Of a stretch of 64,000 bases of DNA, positions 33,591 through 44,722 are shown piece after piece. Numbering within the stretch: the stretch's first letter is position 1; every line of letters begins with the position of its first letter. The stretch comes from Aralia elata (Eukaryota; Streptophyta; Magnoliopsida; Apiales; Araliaceae). Where the stretch lies: assembly GCA_034770075.1 (NCBI GenBank), contig CM068377.1:74599358-74663357 (forward strand). The letters run 5' to 3'. The notes beneath the pieces were generated by a model. The model saw only the letters and a program-made list of their open reading frames with translations. It was not told where the DNA came from and did no database searches. Position numbers and translations under genes: made by a program.

Positions 33591-35407
33591 TGTTAGGTTT
33601 GTATAACGCGAACATGCAATCAAATTACATAAATAAAGCAGAAGCGCGATAAAATCAGATTTTAAAATTTTATACAAACCATCACCATGATCTTTCTTTA
33701 TGCACAATTATTAATTAAACGAAAGAGATGGAGAATAAGAATTATACCCTTGTAGAATTCTAGCTTCCTCAGGTACAAGTTCACCTCCAATTCCTTCGCG
33801 TTCTCCTTGAATTCCACCGATTAAATTCCTTCCTTTGATCAACGTTAGCCACCCAAGTGTTTGGCCTCTAGAGGTGATCCACCAAGGAATAATACTTGTT
33901 CAAGAAGATGGGTGTTGGCAAAACCCTAGTTTCTATCTCTATAGAAATTGTAAGTACTCTCCACAATTCTTATGCAAGATTGTGTAACCCTAATCTATGA
34001 TAAGACTTCTCTTATTTATAGATGTAGGAAAACCCCTTCCCTAAACTATTTAGGATTAGGGTTTTTGTTTTAATTAAACTCCTTTAATTAATTGAACTCC
34101 TAATCCAATTAGGAATTCATGAGAGAGTACTTCTATTAATTAATTCTCAATCCCTATTAGGAATTAAATAATAGTAATAGTAATAATAATAATAATAATA
34201 AGACTCCTCTTATTAATTTATATTTAATATTTCCAAAATATTAAATAATAAATATTAAGCTATTTAATTTATTCTATCTCCATAGATTGAATTAAATATA
34301 CTTAACTTATTATTACGATTATACCATTTACTTCTTAAATAAATATTTTCCTTTTGCGGTGTGACCCTTTAGGTTCTCCATATTAAACCGGTTGTGAATA
34401 AATCAATTAGAACAATTCTAATTTTATTTAAATAAATAAATTAAACTATTTAATTCATTTAAATAAATAATATTTATTCCACAATAAGGGTAAGCCCCCT
34501 TAGCGATCAACGACTTTCCAGATAATATAGATTTCAACATTAATCACAAAAGAACCTTTCGGTGAATAGTTACCGTACAATTCAATCCTTCTACCATACA
34601 ATGTCCCAATTAAATATAAGACATGGAATTACTGTCAAGTATTATTTTATTTAATTATATGTATTTCGATTCTCAAATGCACAACTCTGATAATGCAAAT
34701 TAGAAACTCCTTTCTAATTTCATTCTGCTTTGGCCAAAGACTTCTGAGTCGTCATTTATCGAATCACATAGGACATTCACATCTTTTACTAGACGTGGTA
34801 GATTCTTTGTTGATCATTCACCTATCTCTATGTACAACTTATTATACCCAATCATACCCTTTGATATACCCTAAAGGTCTTAAGGGACATGTCAAAGTAT
34901 AACTTATCATACACAAGATACTATGATGATCTCAAGTGTAAGGATCACTTGTACTACTATCACTAGAGGAATTCCTATTGACAGCCAAGTAAAACTCCAT
35001 TAGGTATTCCTTAGCGAGTCACGTTCAGTGAACTTATTCTCCAATAAGCACCTACATACTTGCTTTAGTGTCTCCACACAAATGATTATGAGATCAATCA
35101 TCCTCTTCCTAAGAGCAAGCAACGTATGTACTAATCTATCCGGATTCACTAATCCCCAATTTAGTAATCCAACGATCAGGAACAATTTTAGTTTGTGAGC
35201 TATCTTGAATTTAGATCTCATTAGCATGATCACTATCATGATTCTAAAAGAATTGCTCAAAACTATGAGTTTCTCACATTTAATATATAACAGCACCATG
35301 TAGATAATGTAAAATGCCTTTAATACTTTTATTAATAAATGAATAAGATTACAAAGTATATGCTACATCATATCAAATATGATTGGCTTGAGTGCATACT
35401 ACTTTCA
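33591..35407 (-). repeat. 5' LTR of the minus-strand Copia element
   Basis: Same ends as the partner at 26303. Differences seen are scattered single-base changes (about 1-2% over the parts compared). It is followed on the plus strand by the duplication cccac. Confidence 0.93.
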
Positions 35408-35448
35408 CCCACAACTCGAAGTGGGACAATTACGGGTAGAGTTTCTCT
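35408..35448. other. 41-bp remnant between the two Copia elements
   Basis: It starts with the right copy of cccac and so continues the Tat/Ogre-like leader broken at 26302. It ends TTTCTCT against the 5' LTR of the plus-strand Copia. That 3' edge is not matched by the sequence on the other side of the plus-strand Copia. Confidence 0.7.
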
Positions 35449-37270
35449 TGAAAGTAGTATGCACACAAGCCAATCATATTTGATATGATGTAGCATATAC
35501 TTTGTAATCTTATTCATTTAATAATAAAAGAATTGATTTTCTTAAAAGGCATTTTATATTATCTACATGATGCTGTTATATTAAATGTGATAAACCCATA
35601 GTTTTGAGCAATGCTTTTAGAATCATGATGGTGATCATACTAATGAGATCTAAATTCTAGATAGCTCACAAACTAAAATCGTTCCTAATAGTTGGATTAC
35701 TAAATTGGGGATTAGTGAATCCGGATAGATTAGTACATACGTTGCTTGCTCTTAAGAAGAGGATGATTGATCTCATAATTATTTGTGTGGAGACACTAAA
35801 GCAAGTATGTAGGTACTTATTGGAGAATAAGTTCACTGAACGTGGCTCGCTAAGGAATACCTAATGGAGTTTTACTCGCCTGTCAATAGGAATTCCTATA
35901 GTGATAGTAGTACAAGTGATCCTTGGACTTGAGATCATCATAGTATCTTGTGTATGTTGAGTTATACTTTGACATGTCTTTTAAGACCTTTAGGGTATAT
36001 CAAAGGGTATGATTGGGTATAATAAGTTGTACATGGAGATAGGTGAATGATCAACAAAGAATCTACCACGTCTAGTAAAAGATGTGAATGTCCTATGTGA
36101 TTCGATAAATGACGACTCAGAAGTCTTTGGCCAAAGCAGAATGAAATTAGAAAGGAGTTTCTAATTTGCATTATCAGAGTTGTGCATTTGAGAATCGAAA
36201 TACATATAATTAAATAAAATAAGACTTAATAGTAAATCCATGTCTTATATTTAATTGGGACATTGTATGGTAGAAGGATTGAATTGTACGGTAACAATTC
36301 ACTAAAAGTTTCTTTTGTGATTAATGTTAAAACCTATATTATCTGGAAAGTCGTTGATCGCTAAGGGGCTTACCCTTATTGTAGAATAAATATTATTTAT
36401 TTAAATAAATTAAATAGTTTAATTTATTTATTTAAATAAAATTAGAATTGTTCTAATTGATTTATTTACAACCGGTTTAATATGGAGAACCTAAAGGGTC
36501 ACACCGCAAAAGAAAAATATTTATTTAAGAAGTAAATGACATAATTGTAATAATAAGTTAAGTGTATTTAATTTAATCTATGGAGATAGAATAAATTAAA
36601 TAGCTTAATATTTATTATTTAATATTTAGGAAATATTAAATATAAATTAATAAGAGGAGTCTTATTATTATTATTACTATTACTATTATTTAATTCCTAA
36701 TAGGGATTGGGAATTAATTAATAGAAGTACTCTCCCATGAATTCCTAATTGGATTAGGAGCATAATTAATTAACGAAGTTTAATTATAATAGAAACCCTA
36801 ATCCTAAATAGTTTAGAGAAGGGTTATTTCTACATCTATAAATAAGAGGAGTCTTATCATAGATTAGGGTTACACACTCTTGCATTAGATTGTGAATAGT
36901 ACTTGCAATTTTTATAGAGATAGAAACTAGGGTTTTGCCAATACCCGAATTCTTGAATAACTATTCTTCCTTGGTGGATCATCTCTAGAGGCTAAACACT
37001 TGGGTGGCTAACGTTGATCAACCAAAGGAATTTAGTCGGTGGAATTTACGGAGAACGCGAAGGAATTGAAGGTGAACTTGTACCCGAGGAAGCACGGTTC
37101 TACGAGGGTATAATTTCTTAATCTCTATCTCTTTCGCTTATATCGTTAATTGAGCACATAGATTGATCATGGTGATGGTTTGTATAAAATTTTAAAATCC
37201 GATTTTATCGCGCTTCCGCTTTATATATATGTAATTTGATTGCATGTTCGCGTTATATACAAACCTAACA
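35449..37270 (+). repeat. 5' LTR of the plus-strand Copia element
   Basis: TGAAAGTAGTATGC to CAAACCTAACA, 1822 bp, TATA box TATAAATA at 36837-36844. Confidence 0.95.
36837..36844 (+). promoter_or_regulatory. TATA box of the plus-strand Copia 5' LTR
   Basis: TATAAATA in the same context as in the other family LTRs (2974, 44289). It is the expected promoter for the genomic transcript. Confidence 0.65.
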
Positions 37271-37284
37271 GTGGTATCAGAGCC
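37271..37284 (+). other. primer-binding site of the plus-strand Copia
   Basis: GTGGTATCAGAGCC directly follows the LTR end. TGGTATCAGAGC is complementary to the 3' end of plant initiator tRNA-Met. Confidence 0.92.
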
Positions 37285-37382
37285 TAATCTTGTGCTAATT
37301 ATCGATTTTGATGGTTCCATGTGTGTATGATATGCGATTAGATCGAAATTTTTTGGCAGAATCCGTTTTTTCCAAATCTGCT

Positions 37383-37512
37383 ATGCGGCGCAGCTGCGCC
37401 GGCTCCAGTTTATTCTGGAGCGCAGCTGCGTCCAAACCCAGAAAGTCGTTTCTGGGGTTCAGCACTGTTGCGCCGTGTCCTAGTTCATTCTGGGCGCAGC
37501 TGCGCCGAACAG
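37383..37512. other. GC-rich leader block with repeated palindrome GGCGCAGCTGCGCC
   Basis: The 14-nt perfect palindrome occurs at about 37387 and 37496, with a one-change version (AGCGCAGCTGCGTCC) at about 37421 and a half copy between. The block is strongly GC-rich within an AT-rich leader and is absent from the minus-strand copy. Confidence 0.75.
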
Positions 37513-38460
37513 CAGAATCCGAAAAATAATTTTTTCTTTCAATTAAAATAAATGGTTTATTTAATTGATATAAGTTTAAAATAAAGATGTTTATTTTATC
37601 TGGAATAGGATTTCAGATTGCTAAAATTAAAAGAGTTTAATTTGAATTTGGTTTTTGATTAAAATAAAAGAGTTTATTTTGTTTCAAAACTAAATATCAG
37701 CAAAACTTTTGCCCATTAATTGATATCAATGCATATATAGAATGGTTTTATTATTCATGAGATGAATGTTATTTATTGATACATATAGAGATATGTATGA
37801 TAATAAATAGGGATTGATTATGGACTATTGACCAATGTGTGATTGAATTTATTTTAGAGGATGCTTGAATGTATGGGTTTTTATAAATGGGGTTTGCGTA
37901 CCTCGTCTTCTCTAATTTTTCTTAATGTAAATTCTATCTCCCTCCTATGTACTTCCCCTTGACTGCTGATCAAGGTTTCTATTTATTGTAAATAGTTTTT
38001 TGTAATAGGACTAGTTAGAATTAATTTTGAAGAATTGGAGACAAAGGAGCAAGGAGCGCTTGAAGACCCGTTTGTAATGGAGCCCGGGTTTAAATGTAAT
38101 AGTTATATTTAAATTTAATTCTTGCACCCTAGGTTTGACCTTTTGGTTCACTTGGTGGCTCTAGTGAACCAAACTAGAATAAAAGTCCATAATCAATCCG
38201 GGTAGAATATAGTATTCTATATGTGCATGCTTACTATATATATATATATATATTATATATTATCCAACATGTTTCGCATGTAAAATAATATGACGCGTAT
38301 TTTATATATATATGTGCATGCGCGCTAAACCAGATGAGACTAATAATAATAAACCCCTCAAAGTAATCATATTAAGTCCTAAGCGTTCAAAGATATTTGG
38401 AATATCGAACGTCGCCTTCTAGCATGGTAAAGCAATAGAATATTAAATATTTAATATGAG

Positions 38461-38756
38461 TTTGTTGTGTCACCACAAGGCAAGTATTAAATATTTAAGA
38501 TGTTGCTTTATCACATTTGATGCTTATTAAGGAATTGAACATTACTGTTTTGTTGTGTCACCACAAGGACGGTATTTTTCTCTTCACATATATGTAAGTG
38601 CTAGGATGGACTTAACTTGGATAATTTTGATTCGGATGTGTCACCACTTGATCAAAATAATCTAAGAGGCAAAATACAAGGAGTTACATAGAGATGTAAT
38701 TGACAATAGTTGTCTACCTATTTATTTATATATCATTTGTTGTGTCACCACAAGGC
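38461..38756 (+). other. three leader hairpins (TTGTTGTGTCACCACAAGG) in the plus-strand Copia
   Basis: Copies lie at 38462-38480, 38549-38568 and 38737-38755, with a partial copy at 38635-38650. Each can fold TTGTG-TCAC-CACAA. The last is about 200 nt upstream of the gag start. Confidence 0.7.
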
Positions 38757-38951
38757 TATATACATTTGAAATGGGATCCTTAGTCTCACTAGCAAATCTT
38801 TAATTAGAATTGTCGAACTATATATTGAGGGTAATATAGTTTGATGAAAAAGTGAGAGAAACCAATTTAAAATAAAGACCTAATTTATTTTGGTAATTAA
38901 TTAAATGAATGCATGCTAAAATGTTGTCTATTTCACATGCAGAATTTAAAA

Positions 38952-41900
38952 ATGTCAAACTCACTATCACTGCGTAGCATACTTGATGCTAACAAACTGA
39001 CTAGACCGAATTACACGGACTGATTAAGGAATCTGAGAATTGTTCTCACTGTTGAAAAGATTTCTTATGTCCTAAATTCGTCAGTCCCTGCAAATGTTGC
39101 AGAAGCAGCCTCTGAGGAAAAGATTGCTACTTTTAGAAAGTGGCAAGATGATGCAATCTTGGCTCAATGCATCATGCTCGCATCCATGAGTAACGAGCTT
39201 TAGCGTCAGCATGAAACTATGGATGCTCCTACTATATTGCTGCACCTCAACGAGTTGTATGGTGAGCAAAGTAGGACTGCTAGATATCAGATATCTAAGG
39301 AACTCTTCCGATCTCGTATGACCGAGGGCACTGCTGTTGAGACTCATGTCCTTAAGATGATCAATCTGATTGAACAACTTGGACAGCTTGGGTTCGTGAT
39401 GGATGGGGAGTTAAGCCAAGATTTGATCTTGCAGTCACTCCCGGACACCTTCTCACAATTTGTTGTGAATTTTCACATGAATAAGTTGGACGTCAGCTTG
39501 TCTGAGTTACTTAACATGTTGAAAACTGCTGAAGGTCACTTCTCATCCAACAAGAACCAAGTCTTACTAGTGGATGATTCTTCCAAGAAAAGGAAGAGGC
39601 CCAAGGTATCTTCTGAAAAGAAGAAAAACAAGAAGGCTAAAGGCAAGGCGAAGAGAAAGGATAAAAAGAAACCTGATCCAGATAGCAAAGGAATTTGCTA
39701 CCATTGCAATAAGCCGGGACACTGGAAGAGGAACTGCAAGGAGTATCTTGCGGACCAGAAGAAGCTTGGAGAAACTTCGACTTTCGATCTAGGTTTGTTC
39801 ATGATTGAAATTAATTTTTCTGAAAGTCAAAATTCTACTTGGGTATAGGATACCGGTTGTAGTTCTCACATATGTAATAATGTGCAGGGACTAAGCAGAA
39901 GTAGAAAGCTGAACAAGGATGAAGTCGTCCTACGAGTGGGAAATAGAGCAAAGGTTGCTGCATTAGCTGTAGGGACTTATTGTTTAGCACTGTCTTCGGG
40001 CAAGTTCATTAGTTTAAATAACTGTTATTATGTTTCGACACTCATTAGAAACATTATTTCAATTTCTGTATTAGATATAGATGGTTTTGATATTATAATA
40101 AAGAACAACAGATGTTCTATTTATAATAAAAATATTTTATATGGTGTTGGGAACTTATTGAATGGACTGTACATACTTGACTTGCATGAAAATATACTTC
40201 AAATTGAACAAACTAAGAAAAGAAAAAGAGATAATGTTAATTATACCTTTATGTAGCACTATAGACTAGGTTATATCAATGAAACAAGATTATCCAAGTT
40301 GCATAAAGATGGGCTTTTAGAGCTATCTGATTATGAATCATATCCAACTTGTGAATCTTGTCTCATGGGTAAGATGACTAAATCTCCTTTTAGTGAAAAA
40401 GGAGAAAGAGTTACAGAGTTGTTAGCGTTGGTACACACAGACGTATGTGGACCTATGACAACGAATGCACAAGGAGGGTATTCTTATTTTATTACTTTCA
40501 CTGATGATCATTCTAGATTTGGATATGTGTATTTAATGAAATACAAATCTGAATCGTATGAAAAGTTCAAAGAATTCAGAAGTGAAGTAGAGAAGCAAAC
40601 TGGTAAGAGTATTAAGATTCTTCGATCGGATCGAGGAGGGGAATACTTAACCAATGAGTTTCTCAATTGTCTCAAAGAAAATGGTATAATCTCACAATGG
40701 ACTCCACCAGGGACGCCACAGATGAATGGTGTATCTAAAAGGAGAAATCGAACATTGTTGGACATGGTTCGTTCCATGATGAGTTTTACCGACCTTCCAG
40801 TATCCTTCTGGGGTTATGCCCTAGAATCGACTGCATACCTACTTAACAAGGTACCTACCAAATCCGTCCCAAAGACCCCATATAAGATATGGATAGGGAG
40901 GAAACCAAATCTTAAGCATGTTAAGACTTGGGATTGTCCAGCTTATGTCAAAAGGTTTGAGCATGATAAGCTGAAGACTAGATCGGACAAATGTAGATTC
41001 GTGGGATACCCTAAAGAAACATCAGGGTATTATTTCTATCATCCTACTGATCAAAAGGTGTTTGTTGCGAAACATGCTGCCTTCTTGGAAAAGGAGTTTA
41101 TCCTTGAAGGGGTCAGTGGGAGTAAGATATATCTTGAAGAAGTTCAAGAACCACAAAATACTACGGATCAAAGTCAGGTACCTGACCAAGTAGAAGAACC
41201 TACTGTACCACTACCTATTCGTAAATCTGGAAGAGTACCGAAGATAACTGATAGGTATGGATTCATCATAGAGGATGATGATGAGGTACGCATCATAGAT
41301 GATGATGATCCATTGACTTACGAAAAGGCTATGAGTCGTGAAGACTCAGAGAAATGGCTAGAAGCCATGAAATCCGAGATGGACTCCATGTATGAAAACC
41401 AAGTATGGACTTTGGTTTCACCACCTGAGGGCATTATGCCTATTGGGTGTAAATGGGTCTTTAAGAGAAAGACTGGAGCAGATGGTAAGGTAGAGACCTA
41501 TAAGGCCCGACTGGTTACAAAAGGTTTCAAACAAAGACAAGGAGTTGACTATGATGAAACCTTCTCACCAGTAGCTATGCTTAAGTCCATTCGGATTTTG
41601 CTTGTAATTACAGCTTATTATGACTACGAGATCTGGCAAATGGACGTGAAAACGGCCGTCCTCAACGGAGAGCTTGAGGAAAATGTATATTTGATACAGC
41701 CAGAGGGTTTTGTTTCAACGGTTGGAACAAACCAAGTCTGTAAGCTATAACGATCCATTTATGGATTGAAGCAAGCTTCTCGAAGATAGAACATCCGTTT
41801 TGATGAGATAATCAAAAGGTTTGATTTTATCAAAAATGAGGATGAACCTTGTGTGTACAAGAAGGTTAGTGGGAGCGCTGTTTCATTCCTTGTATTATAT

Positions 41901-42884
41901 GTTGATGACATATTACTTATAGGGAATGATGTTCCTATGCTACAGTCGATCAAAATTTGGTTATCTAAACACTTCTCCATGAAGGACCTGGGTGAGGCAT
42001 CCTATATTTTGGGGATAAAGATCTATAGAGATAGATCTAAAAGGATGCTGGGCTTGACCCAAGGAAAGTACATTGACTCGATGCTAAAGAAGTTTAGCAT
42101 GGAAGATTCCAAGAGAGGTCTCATGCCGATGAGCCATGAAATACATCTCTCCAAGAAACAGGCCCCAAAGACACCTAAGGAGAGAGACCATATGAGTAAG
42201 ATTCCTTATGCTTCCGCAATAGGATCTATCATGTATGGTATGATATGTACTAGACCAGATGTCGCTCATGCACTTAGTGTAACGAGCAGATATCAGTCGA
42301 ATCCAGGAGAAGAGCACTGGAAGGCAGTGAAAAATATCCTAAAGTACTTGAGAAGAATTAAGGATGTATTTCTTGTCTATGGTGGGTATGAAATGAAACT
42401 AGAGGGCTACACAGACTCAAGTTTTCAAACGGACCAAGATGACAGTAAATCCGTTTCAGGGTACGTGTTTACCTTAAACGGTGGCGCAGTGAGTTGGAAA
42501 AGTTCCAAGCAACAAACAGTTGCTGATTCAGTGACAGAGGCAGAGTACATAGCTACAAGTGAAGCTGCAAAGGAAGCTGTTTGGATAAAGAAGTTCATAA
42601 CTGAACTTGGAGTGGTTCCTAGCATTAGAGGAGTTGTACCTTTATTCTCTGACAACAACGGAGATGTTGCGCAGGCTAAGGAACCCAGGTCTCATCAGAA
42701 ATCCAAACACGTATTGCGGCGGTTTCATTTGATTAGAGAGATCATTGAAAGAGGAGATGTCACCCTGGAGCGTGTGGACTCTCAAGACAACATTGCAGAT
42801 CCATTTACTAAAGCTTTAACTCAACAACAGTTTGATCGTCACTTAGAGAAGATGGGTATTAGATACCAAGGCGATTGGCTTTAG
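38952..42884 (+). pseudogene. gag-pol polyprotein of the plus-strand Copia element, six in-frame stops
   Basis: One reading frame runs from ATG 38952 to TAG 42882-42884 without a frameshift. Order: gag (UBN2-like) with CCHC knuckle CYHCNKPGHWKRNC (~39696), protease DTG (~39849), GAG-pre-integrase, integrase (VHTDVCGP, RSDRGGEY), RT (YVDD, LVLYVDDILL ~41900), RNase H (GYTDSSF, EAEYIA, DNNGD). This is Copia order, integrase before RT. Stops are at 39021, 39201, 39846, 40254, 41748 and 41787. At least five fit C-to-T deamination of Trp or Gln codons, and the minus-strand copy retains Gln at the 39201 site. The integrase catalytic Glu, 35 residues after the second Asp, is Lys (codon 40737-40739). 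Inactive. Confidence 0.93.
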
Positions 42885-42898
42885 TGCAAGTAGGAGAT
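42885..42898 (+). other. polypurine tract of the plus-strand Copia
   Basis: TGCAAGTAGGAGAT between the pol stop and the 3' LTR; primer for plus-strand DNA synthesis. The minus-strand copy has GTGGGAGAT here. Confidence 0.75.
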
Positions 42899-44722
42899 TG
42901 AAAGTAGTATGCACACAAGCCAATCATATTTGATACGACGTAGCATATACTTTGTAATCTTATTCATTTATTTATAAAAGAATTGACTTTCTTAAAAGGC
43001 ATTTTATATTATCTACATGGTGTTGTTATATTAAATGTGATAAACTCATAGTTTTGAACAATGCTTTTAGAATCATGATGGCGATCATGCTAATGAGATT
43101 TAAATTCTGGATAGCTCACAAACTAAAATCGTTCCTAATCGTTGGATTACTAAAAAGGGGATTAGTGAATCCGGATAGATTAGTACATACGTTGCTTGCT
43201 CTTAAGAAGAGGATGATTGATCTCATAATCATTTGTGTGGAGACACTAAAGCAAGTATGTAGGTGCTTATTGGAGAATAAGTTCACTGAACGTGGCTCGC
43301 TAAGGAATACCTAATGGAGTTTTACTCGCCTGTCAATAGGAATTCCTATAGTGATAGTAGTACAAGTGATCCTTGGACTTGAGATCATCATAGTATCTTG
43401 TGTATGATGAGTTATACTTTGACATGTCCCTTAAGACCTTTAGGGTATATCAAAGGGTATGATTGGGTATAATAAGTTGTACATGGAGATAGGTGAATGA
43501 TCAACAAAGAATCTACCACGTCTAGTAAAAGATGTGAATGTCCTATGTGATTCGATAAATGACAACTCAGTAGTCCTTGGCCAAAGCAGAATGAAATTAA
43601 AAAAGAGTTTCTAATTTGCATTATTTAGAGTTGTGCATTTGGGAATCGAAATACATATAATTAAATAAAATAAGACTTGACAGTAAATCCATGTCTTATA
43701 TTTAATTGGGACATTGTATGGTAGAAGGATTGAATTGTACGGTAACTATTCACTGAAAGGTTCTTTTGTGATTAATGTTGAAATCTATATTATCTGAAAA
43801 GTCGTTGATCGCCAAGGGGGCTTACCCTTATTGTAGAATAAATATTATTTATTTAAATGAATTAAATAGTTTAATTTATTTATTTAAATAAAATTAGAAT
43901 TGTTCTAATTGATTTATTCACAACCGGTTTAATATGGAGAACCTAAAGGGTCACACCGCAAAAGAAAAATATTTATTTAAGAAGTAAATGACATAATTGT
44001 AATAATAAGTTAAGTGTATTTAATTTAATCTATGGAGATAGAATAAATTAAATAGCTTAATATTTATTATTTAATATTTTGGAAATATTAAATAGAAATT
44101 AATAATAGGAGTCTTATTATTATTATTACTATTACTATTATTTAATTCCTAATAGGGATTGGGAATTAATTAATAGAAGTACTCTCCCATGAATTCCTAA
44201 TTGGATTAGGAGCATAATTAATTAAAAGAGTTTAATTATAATAGAAACCCTAATCCTAAATAGTTTAGGGAAGGGTTATTCCTACATCTATAAATAAGAG
44301 GAGTCTTATCATAGATTAGGGTTACACACTCTTGCATTAGATTGTGGAGAGTACTTGCAATTTCTATAGAGATAGAAACTAGGGTTTTGCCAATACCCAA
44401 CTTCTTGAATAACTATTCTTCCTTGGTGGATCACCTCTAGAGGCCAAACACTTGGGTGACTAACGTTGATTAAGCAAAGGAATTTAGTCGGTGGAATTCA
44501 AGGAGAACGCGAAGGAATTGGAGGTGAACTTGTACCCGAGGAAGCATGGTTCTACGAGGGTATAATTTCTTAATCTCTATCTCTTTCGTTTATATCGTTA
44601 ATTGAGCACATAGATTGATCATGGTGATGGTTTGTATAAAATTTTAAAATCCAATTTTATCGCGCTTCCGCTTTATATATATATAATTTGATTGCATGTT
44701 CGCGTTATATACAAACCTAACA
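42899..44722 (+). repeat. 3' LTR of the plus-strand Copia element
   Basis: 1824 bp with the same ends as the 5' LTR; TATA box at 44289-44296. Differences from the 5' LTR are spread throughout, about 3-5% over the two stretches compared. Confidence 0.95.

Larger units (their letters stand above)
26303..35407 (-). mobile_element. Copia element (Angela/Tork-like family), minus strand, complete ends but coding region decayed
   Basis: Two LTRs (26303-28116 and 33591-35407) enclose a 5.5-kb internal region. Target-site duplication cccac is exact at 26298-26302 and 35408-35412. A tRNA-Met-type primer site lies next to the 5' LTR and a polypurine tract next to the 3' LTR. The LTRs differ by about 1-2% by eye, yet gag-pol is riddled with stops and indels. 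It inserted into the leader of a Tat/Ogre-like element. Same family as 35449-44722 and the solo LTR at 1560. Confidence 0.93.
35449..44722 (+). mobile_element. Copia element (Angela/Tork-like family), plus strand, full structure without matching TSD
   Basis: It comprises a 5' LTR (35449-37270), tRNA-Met primer site, 1.7-kb leader, one gag-pol frame (38952-42884), polypurine tract and 3' LTR (42899-44722). Flanking 5-mers are tctct (left) and ccaat (right), so there is no target-site duplication. The left flank is Tat/Ogre-like leader, the right flank is Tekay gag. The LTRs differ by about 3-5% by eye, so it is older than the minus-strand copy or composed of two copies. Lineage is assigned from long LTRs and pol motifs. 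Confidence 0.93.
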
